Origin: Salisapilia sapeloensis
Lineage: Eukaryota; Oomycota; Peronosporomycetes; Peronosporales; Salisapiliaceae
NCBI GenBank assembly: GCA_023334545.1
Contig: JAADVB010000106.1
Span: 1-58,496 of the forward strand
Reading direction: 5' to 3'
DNA length: 58,496 nucleotides
Made by a program: the position numbers and the translations under genes. The notes under the pieces are model-generated. The model did not search any database. It saw nothing but the letters and a program-made list of their open reading frames with translations, and was not told the origin of the DNA. Positions 1-8,472 of this stretch are shown here, piece by piece; the stretch's first letter is position 1; every line of letters begins with the position of its first letter.

Positions 1-111
1 ATCGCTCTCGTGCACAAAGCGCTGCAGCGGCTGAACGATGCCTTCCGACTCATCACGCCGGACGCCATCATGCGCATCTACCGACAGCTAGAAGCTCAGG
101 ACCAAGCATGA
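1..111 (+). CDS. C-terminal end of an unidentified protein (partial)
   Basis: An open frame enters from the left edge and stops at TGA 109-111, giving the last 36 residues. The tail reads as mostly helical (LVHKALQRLNDAF, then IMRIYRQLEAQ). It ends 176 nt before the ADE2 start on the same strand. No family is recognisable from so short a piece. The reading frame is inferred only from its being open to the window edge and its codon use resembling the neighbours. Confidence 0.5.
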   Translation: MALVHKALQRLNDAFRLITPDAIMRIYRQLEAQDQA

Positions 112-247
112 ACATGTATATTCGGATAGATCCTAGTTTTATATACACATCCGCGAGGAGTCCTAGTCGTCCGGATATTCTGTATCGCTTTTCTTGACAG
201 TTGGCCTTGTGAAATGCGCATTTTATACTGAAAAGCTGTACCGCATC

Positions 248-256
248 GGCGCCAAA
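248..256. promoter_or_regulatory. E2F-like site upstream of ADE2
   Basis: The bases GGCGCCAAA lie 32 nt before the ADE2 start codon. Their reverse complement begins TTTGGCGC, which fits the E2F consensus TTTSSCGC. E2F control of nucleotide-synthesis genes is known in other eukaryotes. The site is seen; its use here is inferred. Confidence 0.3.
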
Positions 257-287
257 CGCATCGACGCCACAAGTTAATTAGAGACTT

Positions 288-2066
288 ATGACAATTCCTC
301 TGCAGACACCGGCCGGAACGGCACCTCCTGTCGTTGGTATCCTAGGCGGTGGCCAGTTGGGCCGTATGATGGCGCCTGCTGCCCACCGTCTAGGTGTGCA
401 GCTCTACGCGCTAGACCCTCAAGGCAGCGCCTCACCGTTCGGTCAGCTCGGCTATCCCTGCCTCGAAGGCAGTTTCGCCGACGAAGCCAAGTTGCAAGAG
501 CTTGCAAAGCACTGTGATGTGCTCACGGTTGAGATTGAGCACGTGAACGCTCAAGCCTTAAAAAAACTGCAGGACAGTGGGAGCGTCACGGTGCACCCTG
601 CGCCAGACACGATCGCTCTCATCCAAGATAAATTGCAGCAAAAGCGTTTCTTCCAGGACAAGTCTGGAGTGGAGGTCGCTCCATTCAGCCAAGTCTCCAG
701 TCTCGAGGACGCTCGTAAAGTTGGACAAGAGTATGGCTACCCTTACATGCTAAAGTCTCGACGCGACGCATACGATGGCAAAGGCAATGCCGTCGTCCAC
801 AGCGCGGACGACATGGAGTCTGCGTTCCAATCTCTCGGCATCAAGGACACTAGTGCCACCGACCTGCTCTTGTACGCTGAGAAGTGGGTGCCGTTCACGA
901 AAGAGCTGGCCGTCATGGTCGTCAAGCAGAACGACCAGGTGAAGGCGTATCCGGTGGTCGAGACTGCGCAGGAGAACAGCGTTTGTGCCACTGTCTTAGC
1001 TCCAGCTCAGTTCCAGAGCCAGTCGACGTACGACCAGGCGATTCACATGGCTCTGTCTGCCATTGATTGCCTCGAAGGCAACGGCATCTACGGCGTGGAG
1101 CTTTTTTTGACGGAGAACAACGGCGAGGAAAAAGTTTATTTGAATGAAATTGCCCCGAGGCCTCACAACTCTGGCCACTACACGATCGAAGCTTGTGCTA
1201 CGGACCAGTTCGAGCAGCACGTTCGTGCAGTGTCTGGTCTTCCGCTCGGCAGCTGCGACTTAAAGGTAGGCGCAAGTCTTATGGTGAACGTACTGGGCGA
1301 TCCGAGTGGACAGGAGAAGTCTTCCTTTGCCATCTTGCAGCAGAGTCTGACAATCCCTGGCGCTATTCCTCATTTTTACGGAAAGCAGGGCGTCCGACCT
1401 GGACGGAAACTTGGACACGTGACCTTGGTGGCTGACGACTTGGGAGAACTGCGCACGCGTGCTAGTCAGCTAGTGAAAAACGTCCCAGACACGACGCCAG
1501 GTGTGGCTTCCTTACGTCAAGTGACAGCGCTTCCGTCTCAAGATAATCTGGTAGGAGTCAAGGCTGGTGCCAAGGTTGGCATTGTCATGGGCTCCGACTC
1601 GGACCTGAGCACCATGCAGGCCGCAGCCAAGGTACTCGATCAGTTCGGTGTTCCTTATGAACTGACGATCGTGTCTGCCCATCGCACTGCCCATCGCATG
1701 TACCAGTACGCCGAGACGGCTGCTGCGAGAGGACTGCACGTGATCATTGCAGGAGCAGGTGGAGCTGCCCATTTGCCAGGCATGATCGCAGCCATCACGC
1801 CGTTGCCTGTGGTCGGTGTTCCTGTGAAAACGAGTACGTTGAATGGCGAGGACTCGCTTTTGAGCATCGTCCAGATGCCTCGAGGCGTTCCGGTGGCGAC
1901 TGTGGCCATTGGGAATGCCATGAACGCTGGTCTCTTGGCTGTGCGTATGCTTGGGGGCAAGTACACCGCCAAGATGCAGCAGTTCTTGGAAGACCAAAAG
2001 GCCGAGGTGGATGGAAAGATCGAGAAGCTAGCGTCCGTCGGCTGGGAGCAATACCTTGCTCAATAA
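288..2066 (+). CDS. ADE2: Bifunctional phosphoribosylaminoimidazole carboxylase (PurK-PurE fusion)
   Basis: 592 aa, intronless, starting at ATG 288. It makes carboxyaminoimidazole ribotide from AIR in de novo purine synthesis. Residues ~15-420 form the PurK half: the N-terminal nucleotide-binding loop [12 protein letters not shown], then an ATP-grasp fold with [20 protein letters not shown] and the metal-binding stretch [18 protein letters not shown]. Residues ~430-590 form the PurE mutase half: [22 protein letters not shown] and [12 protein letters not shown]. The fused order matches fungal, plant and other protist ADE2 rather than the animal PAICS arrangement. The stop codon lies within an AATAAA sequence that might double as a polyadenylation signal. 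The family assignment is secure. Confidence 0.97.
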   Translation: MTIPLQTPAGTAPPVVGILGGGQLGRMMAPAAHRLGVQLYALDPQGSASPFGQLGYPCLEGSFADEAKLQELAKHCDVLTVEIEHVNAQALKKLQDSGSVTVHPAPDTIALIQDKLQQKRFFQDKSGVEVAPFSQVSSLEDARKVGQEYGYPYMLKSRRDAYDGKGNAVVHSADDMESAFQSLGIKDTSATDLLLYAEKWVPFTKELAVMVVKQNDQVKAYPVVETAQENSVCATVLAPAQFQSQSTYDQAIHMALSAIDCLEGNGIYGVELFLTENNGEEKVYLNEIAPRPHNSGHYTIEACATDQFEQHVRAVSGLPLGSCDLKVGASLMVNVLGDPSGQEKSSFAILQQSLTIPGAIPHFYGKQGVRPGRKLGHVTLVADDLGELRTRASQLVKNVPDTTPGVASLRQVTALPSQDNLVGVKAGAKVGIVMGSDSDLSTMQAAAKVLDQFGVPYELTIVSAHRTAHRMYQYAETAAARGLHVIIAGAGGAAHLPGMIAAITPLPVVGVPVKTSTLNGEDSLLSIVQMPRGVPVATVAIGNAMNAGLLAVRMLGGKYTAKMQQFLEDQKAEVDGKIEKLASVGWEQYLAQ

Positions 2067-3002
2067 AAACCTTTGAGCGTATACGCCTGTGGCTGTCTTT
2101 CGTTTAGTTTGCATGAGCAGATCGTATCGGGTGCGTTCGAAGGAAGGTGGAGTGTCATTTCGTAGTGTGCATGGTTGTGTGCAAGACGCGCTGTCGTTTT
2201 GGCTCATGGAAGCTATGGTAAGCTAGCTTTTGGACATGCTACTTTTATATTTTCTAGGGTACATTTGCCTCTTATGCTCTCAATATTCCAGTTGGGATTG
2301 ATTCTATTGTCCATGGTGGACGGATAGAACGTAGTACACTTGTTGATGTTCCACCGCCTATTTCCACTGTCTGTCTATATCAGACCTGACGCAGGATACG
2401 CAGGCGGATGGAAAAACACGCAGTACGTTCGATTTTTCTCCTTGAAGCCAATTTTGTCGGGTTTCGACAGTACTAGATAATATGCAAAGCTATTTTTAAA
2501 GCGACAGTTCGATTACACGGACGCTGTCGGAAATCCTGTAATCTAGAGGAACACGAGAACCTTGGCGACATCAAAGAGAGTCCTCTTTTCTTTCGGCGGA
2601 CTTGAACTAGATCTCGTCTCCCAATCACGTTGCAGCCTCCAGGTATCTTGACCAGCTGGTTGGGTCCTCTGATTCTCACTATAGCCGAGGCTCGCGGTAC
2701 ATGTTGCAAAAGACCGAAGCGTGAAAGCGAAGAGGCAGGCTTCCAGTCCAATCATTTTGACTGGAGGATCTCAAAGCGTCTTCTCATTTTCTCAAGACTT
2801 GCCGGTGAAGAAACCCATCGAGGTATGTTGTTCTCCTTAACTTTATCCTACTCGACGTACGCGTCATCCGGTGCGTTAAAAGCTCTCCAGTTGCTTTCCG
2901 CGCACCTTTACGCGAAATACCTTAAACGGCAACTTGCCCGTTCTTTCCATCTTCAACAAGCTCATTTCTCTTCTTGCAGCCTAGAGCACAATCGAATCAG
3001 CC
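2067..3002 (+). other. Intergenic region with probable 5' UTR intron of the CCHC gene
   Basis: 936 nt between ADE2 and the zinc-knuckle gene. A donor GTATGT at 2823 and a pyrimidine-rich acceptor ending CTTCTTGCAG at 2979 frame a 157-nt intron whose downstream exon begins 23 nt before the ATG at 3003. It is therefore probably a leader intron. An open frame over 2630-3022 crosses the splice signals and looks fortuitous. No other gene is visible. Confidence 0.45.
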
Positions 3003-3458
3003 ATGGACTCGGACAATCGTAAATGCCACAACTGCGGAAACGTCGGACACATCCGTCGCGAATGCCCGGAAGCCCCCGCCCAGGAGGGATACGGCTACAG
3101 TAACTCGGGCTCCGCCTGCTTCACGTGCGGCAAGTTCGGCCACCTCAAGCGCGATTGCCCGAGCGGCGGATCTGCTCGCGCCTGCCACAACTGCGGTAAC
3201 GTCGGCCACCTCCGTCGTGACTGCCCAGAAGAGGCCATGCCGCCCAAGTGCCACAACTGCGGCAACACGGGCCACCTCCGTCGCGAGTGCCCGGACGAGA
3301 TCCGTGAGAACCGCAAATGCCACTTCTGCGGCAACGTCGGCCACTTGCGTCGTGACTGCCCGGAGGACAGCAACGGCACGACGGCGGACAAGTGCTACCA
3401 GTGCGGTGAACTCGGCCACTGGGCGCGTAACTGCACTGCCAGCGGTGTGACTGCCTAA
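3003..3458 (+). CDS. CCHC zinc-knuckle nucleic-acid-binding protein (CNBP/GIS2 type)
   Basis: 151 aa built almost entirely of six CX2CX4HX4C knuckles. The first is CHNCGNVGHIRREC with its first cysteine at residue 8; the others begin CFTCGKFGH, CHNCGNVGHL, CHNCGNTGHL, CHFCGNVGHL and CYQCGELGHW. The linkers are acidic or glycine-rich. CNBP/Gis2 proteins bind single-stranded RNA and G-rich nucleic acids and act in mRNA translation and stability. Universal minicircle/hexamer-binding proteins of protists share this layout. The near-identical knuckles suggest recent internal duplication or gene conversion. The family is certain, the exact role is not. A leader intron probably lies at 2823-2979. 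Confidence 0.9.
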   Translation: MDSDNRKCHNCGNVGHIRRECPEAPAQEGYGYSNSGSACFTCGKFGHLKRDCPSGGSARACHNCGNVGHLRRDCPEEAMPPKCHNCGNTGHLRRECPDEIRENRKCHFCGNVGHLRRDCPEDSNGTTADKCYQCGELGHWARNCTASGVTA

Positions 3459-3846
3459 GAGTGGTAGGTCACTGACGAAGACAAGGACTGTGAGGGGAGA
3501 GAGGAAGACGAGATGATGAAACGAAACGGGAAGCGGAAGGGATGGCGAACGGAAGGAGCGGTATTTTGGAATGCGTGACGGAAGGGAAGATCTCTTTGTG
3601 TACCAGTAATTTTCTTTACCCCCGCAATGCACAGAACAGAAAACGAAAAGAAAGAATCAGAGACTTAGCTGCGTATTCATTTCCAAAACGCTTGTGTTGT
3701 CTTGCTTTCGGTGGTAGTGACAAAGGTTTATACTCGTAGTGGAAGGATCAAAACAACAAGTAGACGTATGAAAAAGGAAATGAAGCAGTCTGCTCTTGTT
3801 TATTCTGGCACCCTCTTTAGTTTCAAGACACACACCATGTCTGTGT
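3459..3846. other. Convergent 3' intergenic region
   Basis: 388 nt between the converging CCHC gene and the NDUFA1-like gene. Several short open frames are visible here (for example 3542-3739), but none has recognisable domain content. It probably holds the two 3' UTRs. Confidence 0.4.
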
Positions 3847-4138
3847 TTAAACTGCTGCTTCTGCCTCCAAAATCTCCCGCTCCTTCGCCAGTTTCGCAAA
3901 CTTCCGGTCGCGAGCGTACATCATGCGGTCAAAGTCGGTGATGCTCACGAGCTTGGTCTACACCACCGAAAAGCCATACAATTAAATACACCACTCTTAT
4001 CCTTGGTCAAACACGCCAAAAAGTCCGTACCTGCATCTCGTTACGCGCCTGCCACTTGTTCACAGCTCCGAGACCGAGGCCCATGGCCGTGAAGCCGACG
4101 CTGATGATGATCATGCCCGGGAGCACTTGGTACGGCAT
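3847..4138 (-). CDS. NDUFA1: NDUFA1/MWFE-like small subunit of mitochondrial complex I (two exons)
   Basis: Spliced minus-strand gene with exons 4138-4031 and 3957-3847. The 73-nt intron has donor GTACGG and acceptor ending GTAG, in phase 0. The product is 72 aa. It begins MPYQVLPGMIIISVGF, so a membrane helix follows the start directly, and continues after the junction with TDFDRMMYARDRKF and a charged tail. A short protein with an N-terminal LPG-containing transmembrane helix followed by an (L/M)M-x-RDR motif matches the MWFE subunit, which anchors the complex I membrane arm. The start codon and intron are well supported. The family call rests on motif resemblance. Confidence 0.72.
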
Positions 4139-4320
4139 CTTCGCTTGCTCTCTTACTGCGTTTTGTGCCCCACGCTTGCTTTTGAGCACCTTCGCACAAC
4201 ATACTACTACAGCAACCTCCAGCGGAAATGTTGCCGTGGACATCAAAATAGAAAACTCGCGCGCACTCCAACGAGCTGCTTGGCCGTCCTCACGCTCGAC
4301 ACAAGGACATTCGAGATAGT

Positions 4321-7300
4321 ATGGCCACGCAGAAGGACTCGGATGGACATGCTGCAACGAATGGATGTCGCAAGAATGCTGCAACACGGTCCAAGTACGA
4401 CACGTTGGCGGATGACAAGCGACAGAGGAGCAAGGTGTCGGATTCACGACCAAAGTCGTACAAGCGGCCGAGATCTAGGGAAGATGAGGAATTGAGCAGG
4501 CAGAGAAGGAGACTGAGTGGAGAGCATGGTAAGGAAAATGCTCTACCGGAGACGCATAGAACACACAAAAGTCCAGAGAAGAGAAAGTTGTCGTCTTCAA
4601 CCACGCGAGTACAGAAAGATGAAAGTAGCCAAGCTAGTGCATTGCACAAGCGACAGAAAGGCAATAGAAATAGCAATGGAAAGACCCAAAGAAGGTATAG
4701 TGGATACGTGGATGAGATCGTCGCGAGCTCTCCCATAAGTGATGAGGACGTCGTTTTAGGCAGTGGCCAGAGCGCGGATACGCGGGTGTCCATGTCATTT
4801 TTTGCTACTGCAGGTGGGAAAAAGATCTCAGTTGATCGAGAAACTTTCGTCTCGCGCAACAAAATACAGAAAGACTTAAATACGAAGAAGGCTCGAAATA
4901 CTACAAAATTAATAGGAGCACAGGGAGATCAGAAGGTGTCCAATGTGCAATTAAAAGGTCCTAAAACGGCACCTTCAACGTCTGATGCACCCAAAACCAT
5001 GATTAGTGCGTTTTCAACTGCGAAAGGGAACGCTGTCTCGGTATCGACTTCCTCGCTGCATCACTATGCCTCGTTGGAAACAGAAGCTATACCTTCAAAG
5101 CCTCCGCCAGTTCAAAAACCAATGACTTTAAGTGCAAATGAGACGTCGAGCCTCTTCCAGACAGCAAAAGGCAACTCTATCGCTATTTCCAAAGCAAAAT
5201 TGAAGCAGTATGAAGAAAAGCTTTCTGATGAACCACCTCTTTCATCAAAGCAACCAACAGGACAAGAATCCAAGTCCAAATCAGTTCCAAGTCTTTTTTC
5301 GACCGGGTCTGGGAAACAGGTATCGATATCAAAAGATCAAATTGATCGATACGAACGCAAGTTAAACGTTCACCCAGCTAGTAACGACACAGCTGCACCG
5401 TCATTATTTCAAACAGGTTCAGGCAAGTCCGTAAGTATTTCCAAGTCGGCCTTGAAAAAGTATGAAGCTCAATTCGAGGCAAACGACTCCGACGTTCAAA
5501 GCAGGGCTGTGGAGGCGCCAAATCAGTCGGTGGAGGCACCAAGCTCCAAAAGGGATACTACAGTGGCGTCACTGTTTCAGACAGCAAGAAATAAGAGCGT
5601 CCACGTTGCAAAGTCCAAAGTTGACTTTTACAGTAGCATGTTACGAAAGGACAAAGAATTAAATGCGAGTCCGCCGTCTATCACAAAGATCGAGAAAGCT
5701 ACAATTAGTCCGAGCGAGTCCCGTCCAGAAGCAAAAGCGCAATCTAAGATCGCATCTCGTCTTCAAAAGTCACCGAAGAAAGCCAAGAGTGGTACTATCT
5801 ATCCTCGTCGTCACGGAGCTGCTCCTTTCGTCCCTCCCAAACCGCATTTGACCAAGAGTGCCCGACGTTTAGATACGGACACACCCGCTTCTCAACCAAC
5901 AAATGACGTTCGCGCACCATTTCCTTATGTGGAGACGATGCGGATCTCTCTTGGCCACTTGAGAAAGTTATCTCCATCGTCACCTCCGTCCTCTCCTCAC
6001 GTGACCTTTTTGACTTTTATCACCATCCAGAACGCAAGCAACGTCGTCTTTAAGGTCAACAGCACAGAAGTTTCCTTCTCTACGACCGACATTGCAAACT
6101 CCAGTGAATGGGAGGGAGTGAGAGAACTGTACGACGGAATGATATCGAAGAAACAGCTATTGGAGAAAGATGGCGCTTCATTCGCGTGGTTCCGTCATCA
6201 CTTTCAGCTCATCGTGCTCAAGTGTGCTCGTACGGAATTATTGAACCACACTCTTTTGCTCCATACGTACTTGACGAAAGACCAAGTGTTGTACCAAATC
6301 CATAAACGGTATCATCAAGAACTAGTCAAGAGTCAACGATCAATCCTGAAGAAAGTAATGCAGACGGACCATCGAGCTGGTGACTGTTTCGTTCTGCAAG
6401 TCGTGCTAGTCCTCTTTCCAGACGAAAGCCACGCAGATGCTCCAATCGCTCTCGTGCTTTCAGATGGGTGGCATCTAGTCTACGCTCTACCTGACGCTAC
6501 ACTCTCCATCCCTCTCGCTCGGCAGTGCCACAACCTACTCTTCCAAAAGTTGGTCGTCTGGAATGCAACTCTAGAAAACGCTTCAGACGGCATAGACCCT
6601 TTCGAGACTGCTCTGTATCAAGACGACGTGTGGGTACACCCGCGCCTGAAGGGCTCTCCACCCATCTTGCGTCTCTCATCGAATGGCACTCGACCAGCGT
6701 CTCGAGACGCTCCTCTAGGACTCGAGACGCTGGTGAAGAGAGGAAAGGAGCTGGAGTTTACCTGGCTCAAGAGTCTTCCTCTCCATACGCTCCATCAGGA
6801 CGGTGGACTCGTGCGCTCGATCAAGGTCAAGGTGGAGAGAGTGTCGCCTCTCCTGTACCTTCAGCAGAAGCACGTCGTGATGGGCCCTCGAGTCCTCAGT
6901 GCCGACCAACTGGATGCATACTTGGACTTACGATCCGAGTGTCTTGAAACGCTTGTGGGGAAAAGGATGGATGTGGAGAAAGCAAAGGAGTTGTTTCCTC
7001 CTCCTGTCCCGTTCATCAAGGTGAATGTTACCTGCCGACATGCGAATGGAAGGGCGAGAGGAGAAGTGACGATCTGGAGACCACCGATGGACGTGTTGAT
7101 AGAGGCTGGACAAGAGTACTACATGTCTCACTTGAAAGTGACGTACAAGACCAATGATGGAGACGACTGTTTTGTACGACTAGGCACGACTCGGTCGTCT
7201 CGATTGGACAAAACTGGAGAAAAGGAAACCTGTCAAGAAGAGATGACGATTCAAAATGCTGTACGGCATATCGCTGGAGACGTGGAAAAGCGAACGAAAA

Positions 7301-7974
7301 TGGGGGAAAGAGTAGCGATTGACCTCTCGTGTGTCGTGCTAACAGCATCCGACTTATATTCTGTGCCCTTATCTTCCTTCCCAACCTGGACAGACGAAAA
7401 TGTCGTGGACACCTTGGGCGTAGTCGTGGAAGAACAGGAACGATCTGTCATGGTGACAGACTCGTCCGGTCACGTCATGAGTGTTACTGTCCCTCACTAC
7501 ATGATCTCTCTACCTCGTCAGTCCAAGTCAAGCCGATTCGAATTGTCTAGAGGCTCAAAGCTGTGGCAGGAAAAGCAGCCAGTGCTTTTAAAAGGAGTCG
7601 ACATCGTAGGCTACGACGTCGGCATGGGGATTCTACGAGCAGAAGTGACTGCATCGACTATGATCTCTCCTAGCAGTACCAGCGTGAATGAGGAGCAATG
7701 GTACAAAGTCCAGGAGCGAGTGTGCTGTCAAATCATGCAAGAGACTCAGGTGAGCAGCATCTCTGGCTGCGTCATCCGGCTGTTGTCCCTCCCATCGTCC
7801 GACAGCGTGGTCGCGACTGCATTTATCCAGCCGACATCCGGACAAGATCAAGTGCAGGTGCATATCCAACGTCAGCACCTGCACACTCTCTCGACGTCCT
7901 CAGCCGACCAGACTTTTGTCTTTCGAGTCGAGACGAGAGGTTCATCACCTCCTGTCCTCATCCACCTCGAGTGA
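4321..7974 (+). CDS. BRCA2: BRCA2 homolog with six BRC-like repeats
   Basis: 1217 aa in a single exon. BRCA2 loads RAD51 on single-stranded DNA during homologous recombination. The N-terminal ~150 residues are basic and low in complexity. Six BRC-like repeats follow near residues 160, 228, 276, 323, 361 and 417, each of the form (F/L)F-x-T-A/G-x-x-K/N-x-(V/I)-x-(V/I)-S/A-K, for example LFQTGSGKSVSISKSALKKY. Residues ~535-690 resemble the BRCA2 helical domain (LYDGMISKKQLL, then VLYQIHKRYHQELVKSQRSI and LKKVMQ). OB folds follow from ~695, with SDGWHLVYALPDATL matching the OB1 signature. The protein is much shorter than human BRCA2 and comparable to plant and protist forms. The next gene starts 43 nt after its stop codon. 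Confidence 0.93.
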   Translation: MATQKDSDGHAATNGCRKNAATRSKYDTLADDKRQRSKVSDSRPKSYKRPRSREDEELSRQRRRLSGEHGKENALPETHRTHKSPEKRKLSSSTTRVQKDESSQASALHKRQKGNRNSNGKTQRRYSGYVDEIVASSPISDEDVVLGSGQSADTRVSMSFFATAGGKKISVDRETFVSRNKIQKDLNTKKARNTTKLIGAQGDQKVSNVQLKGPKTAPSTSDAPKTMISAFSTAKGNAVSVSTSSLHHYASLETEAIPSKPPPVQKPMTLSANETSSLFQTAKGNSIAISKAKLKQYEEKLSDEPPLSSKQPTGQESKSKSVPSLFSTGSGKQVSISKDQIDRYERKLNVHPASNDTAAPSLFQTGSGKSVSISKSALKKYEAQFEANDSDVQSRAVEAPNQSVEAPSSKRDTTVASLFQTARNKSVHVAKSKVDFYSSMLRKDKELNASPPSITKIEKATISPSESRPEAKAQSKIASRLQKSPKKAKSGTIYPRRHGAAPFVPPKPHLTKSARRLDTDTPASQPTNDVRAPFPYVETMRISLGHLRKLSPSSPPSSPHVTFLTFITIQNASNVVFKVNSTEVSFSTTDIANSSEWEGVRELYDGMISKKQLLEKDGASFAWFRHHFQLIVLKCARTELLNHTLLLHTYLTKDQVLYQIHKRYHQELVKSQRSILKKVMQTDHRAGDCFVLQVVLVLFPDESHADAPIALVLSDGWHLVYALPDATLSIPLARQCHNLLFQKLVVWNATLENASDGIDPFETALYQDDVWVHPRLKGSPPILRLSSNGTRPASRDAPLGLETLVKRGKELEFTWLKSLPLHTLHQDGGLVRSIKVKVERVSPLLYLQQKHVVMGPRVLSADQLDAYLDLRSECLETLVGKRMDVEKAKELFPPPVPFIKVNVTCRHANGRARGEVTIWRPPMDVLIEAGQEYYMSHLKVTYKTNDGDDCFVRLGTTRSSRLDKTGEKETCQEEMTIQNAVRHIAGDVEKRTKMGERVAIDLSCVVLTASDLYSVPLSSFPTWTDENVVDTLGVVVEEQERSVMVTDSSGHVMSVTVPHYMISLPRQSKSSRFELSRGSKLWQEKQPVLLKGVDIVGYDVGMGILRAEVTASTMISPSSTSVNEEQWYKVQERVCCQIMQETQVSSISGCVIRLLSLPSSDSVVATAFIQPTSGQDQVQVHIQRQHLHTLSTSSADQTFVFRVETRGSSPPVLIHLE

Positions 7975-8017
7975 TCTATTTATATCCTCCCACTTCTTCC
8001 TTCCGCTCCATTTCGAA

Positions 8018-8437
8018 ATGAGCAAGAGGAGAGACAAGTATCTGCAGGAGAGGGAAGCAGGATTTACTCTCCAAGGTCTGCATAAGACACCTCCACCTTC
8101 CTACAATGCCCTCATGGATCGGAATCTTCGACAGCACTTTGAGAACAAGCGAGTGCAGACGCAGCTGCAGGAACTGGGGCTTGTGGACGCAAAAGGACGC
8201 ATCGTGAACGTGGAGAAGCACAACGCCCGACTGGCGATCGTCGAGCAGGAGTTTCGGAAGGCAGAGGAGAGCGAGCGGAAGAAGGAACGGGAGGAACTCG
8301 AGGTCCGCAGACGAGTGCAGCAGATGCGTCACGACAAGCTGCATGAAGCGCGTCGACTGGAGCGACTGGAGCAGATCAAGGACGACCGTCGCGTCGGGAA
8401 GGAGATCGTGAAGGCAGCTCGTAGCTACGCCATCTAG
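8018..8437 (+). CDS. Small charged coiled-coil protein of unknown function
   Basis: 139 aa from ATG 8018. An upstream alternative start at 7916 would overlap the BRCA2 end and is not favoured. Residues ~1-65 contain the conserved-looking stretches YLQEREAGFTLQGLH and ALMDRNLRQHF, then LQELGLVDAKGRIVN. The remaining residues are a continuous Arg/Glu/Lys-rich helix, probably coiled coil. No signal peptide or membrane segment is seen. I do not recognise the family; a cytoskeletal or ciliary role is possible but not shown. It starts only 43 nt after BRCA2 and ends 35 nt from the converging DHHC gene. Confidence 0.75.
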   Translation: MSKRRDKYLQEREAGFTLQGLHKTPPPSYNALMDRNLRQHFENKRVQTQLQELGLVDAKGRIVNVEKHNARLAIVEQEFRKAEESERKKEREELEVRRRVQQMRHDKLHEARRLERLEQIKDDRRVGKEIVKAARSYAI

Positions 8438-8472
8438 TGGTCTCGACTCGTTTATATATTAGTTACAAGCTA

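Noticed and set aside
2630-3022. 130-codon plus-strand frame before the CCHC gene
   Set aside because: It spans a good donor and acceptor, overlaps the true start and has no recognisable content; a leader intron explains the region better.
2997-3632. 211-codon minus-strand frame over the CCHC gene
   Set aside because: Its Ala/Val-rich protein is the reverse of the repeated knuckles, a compositional artefact.
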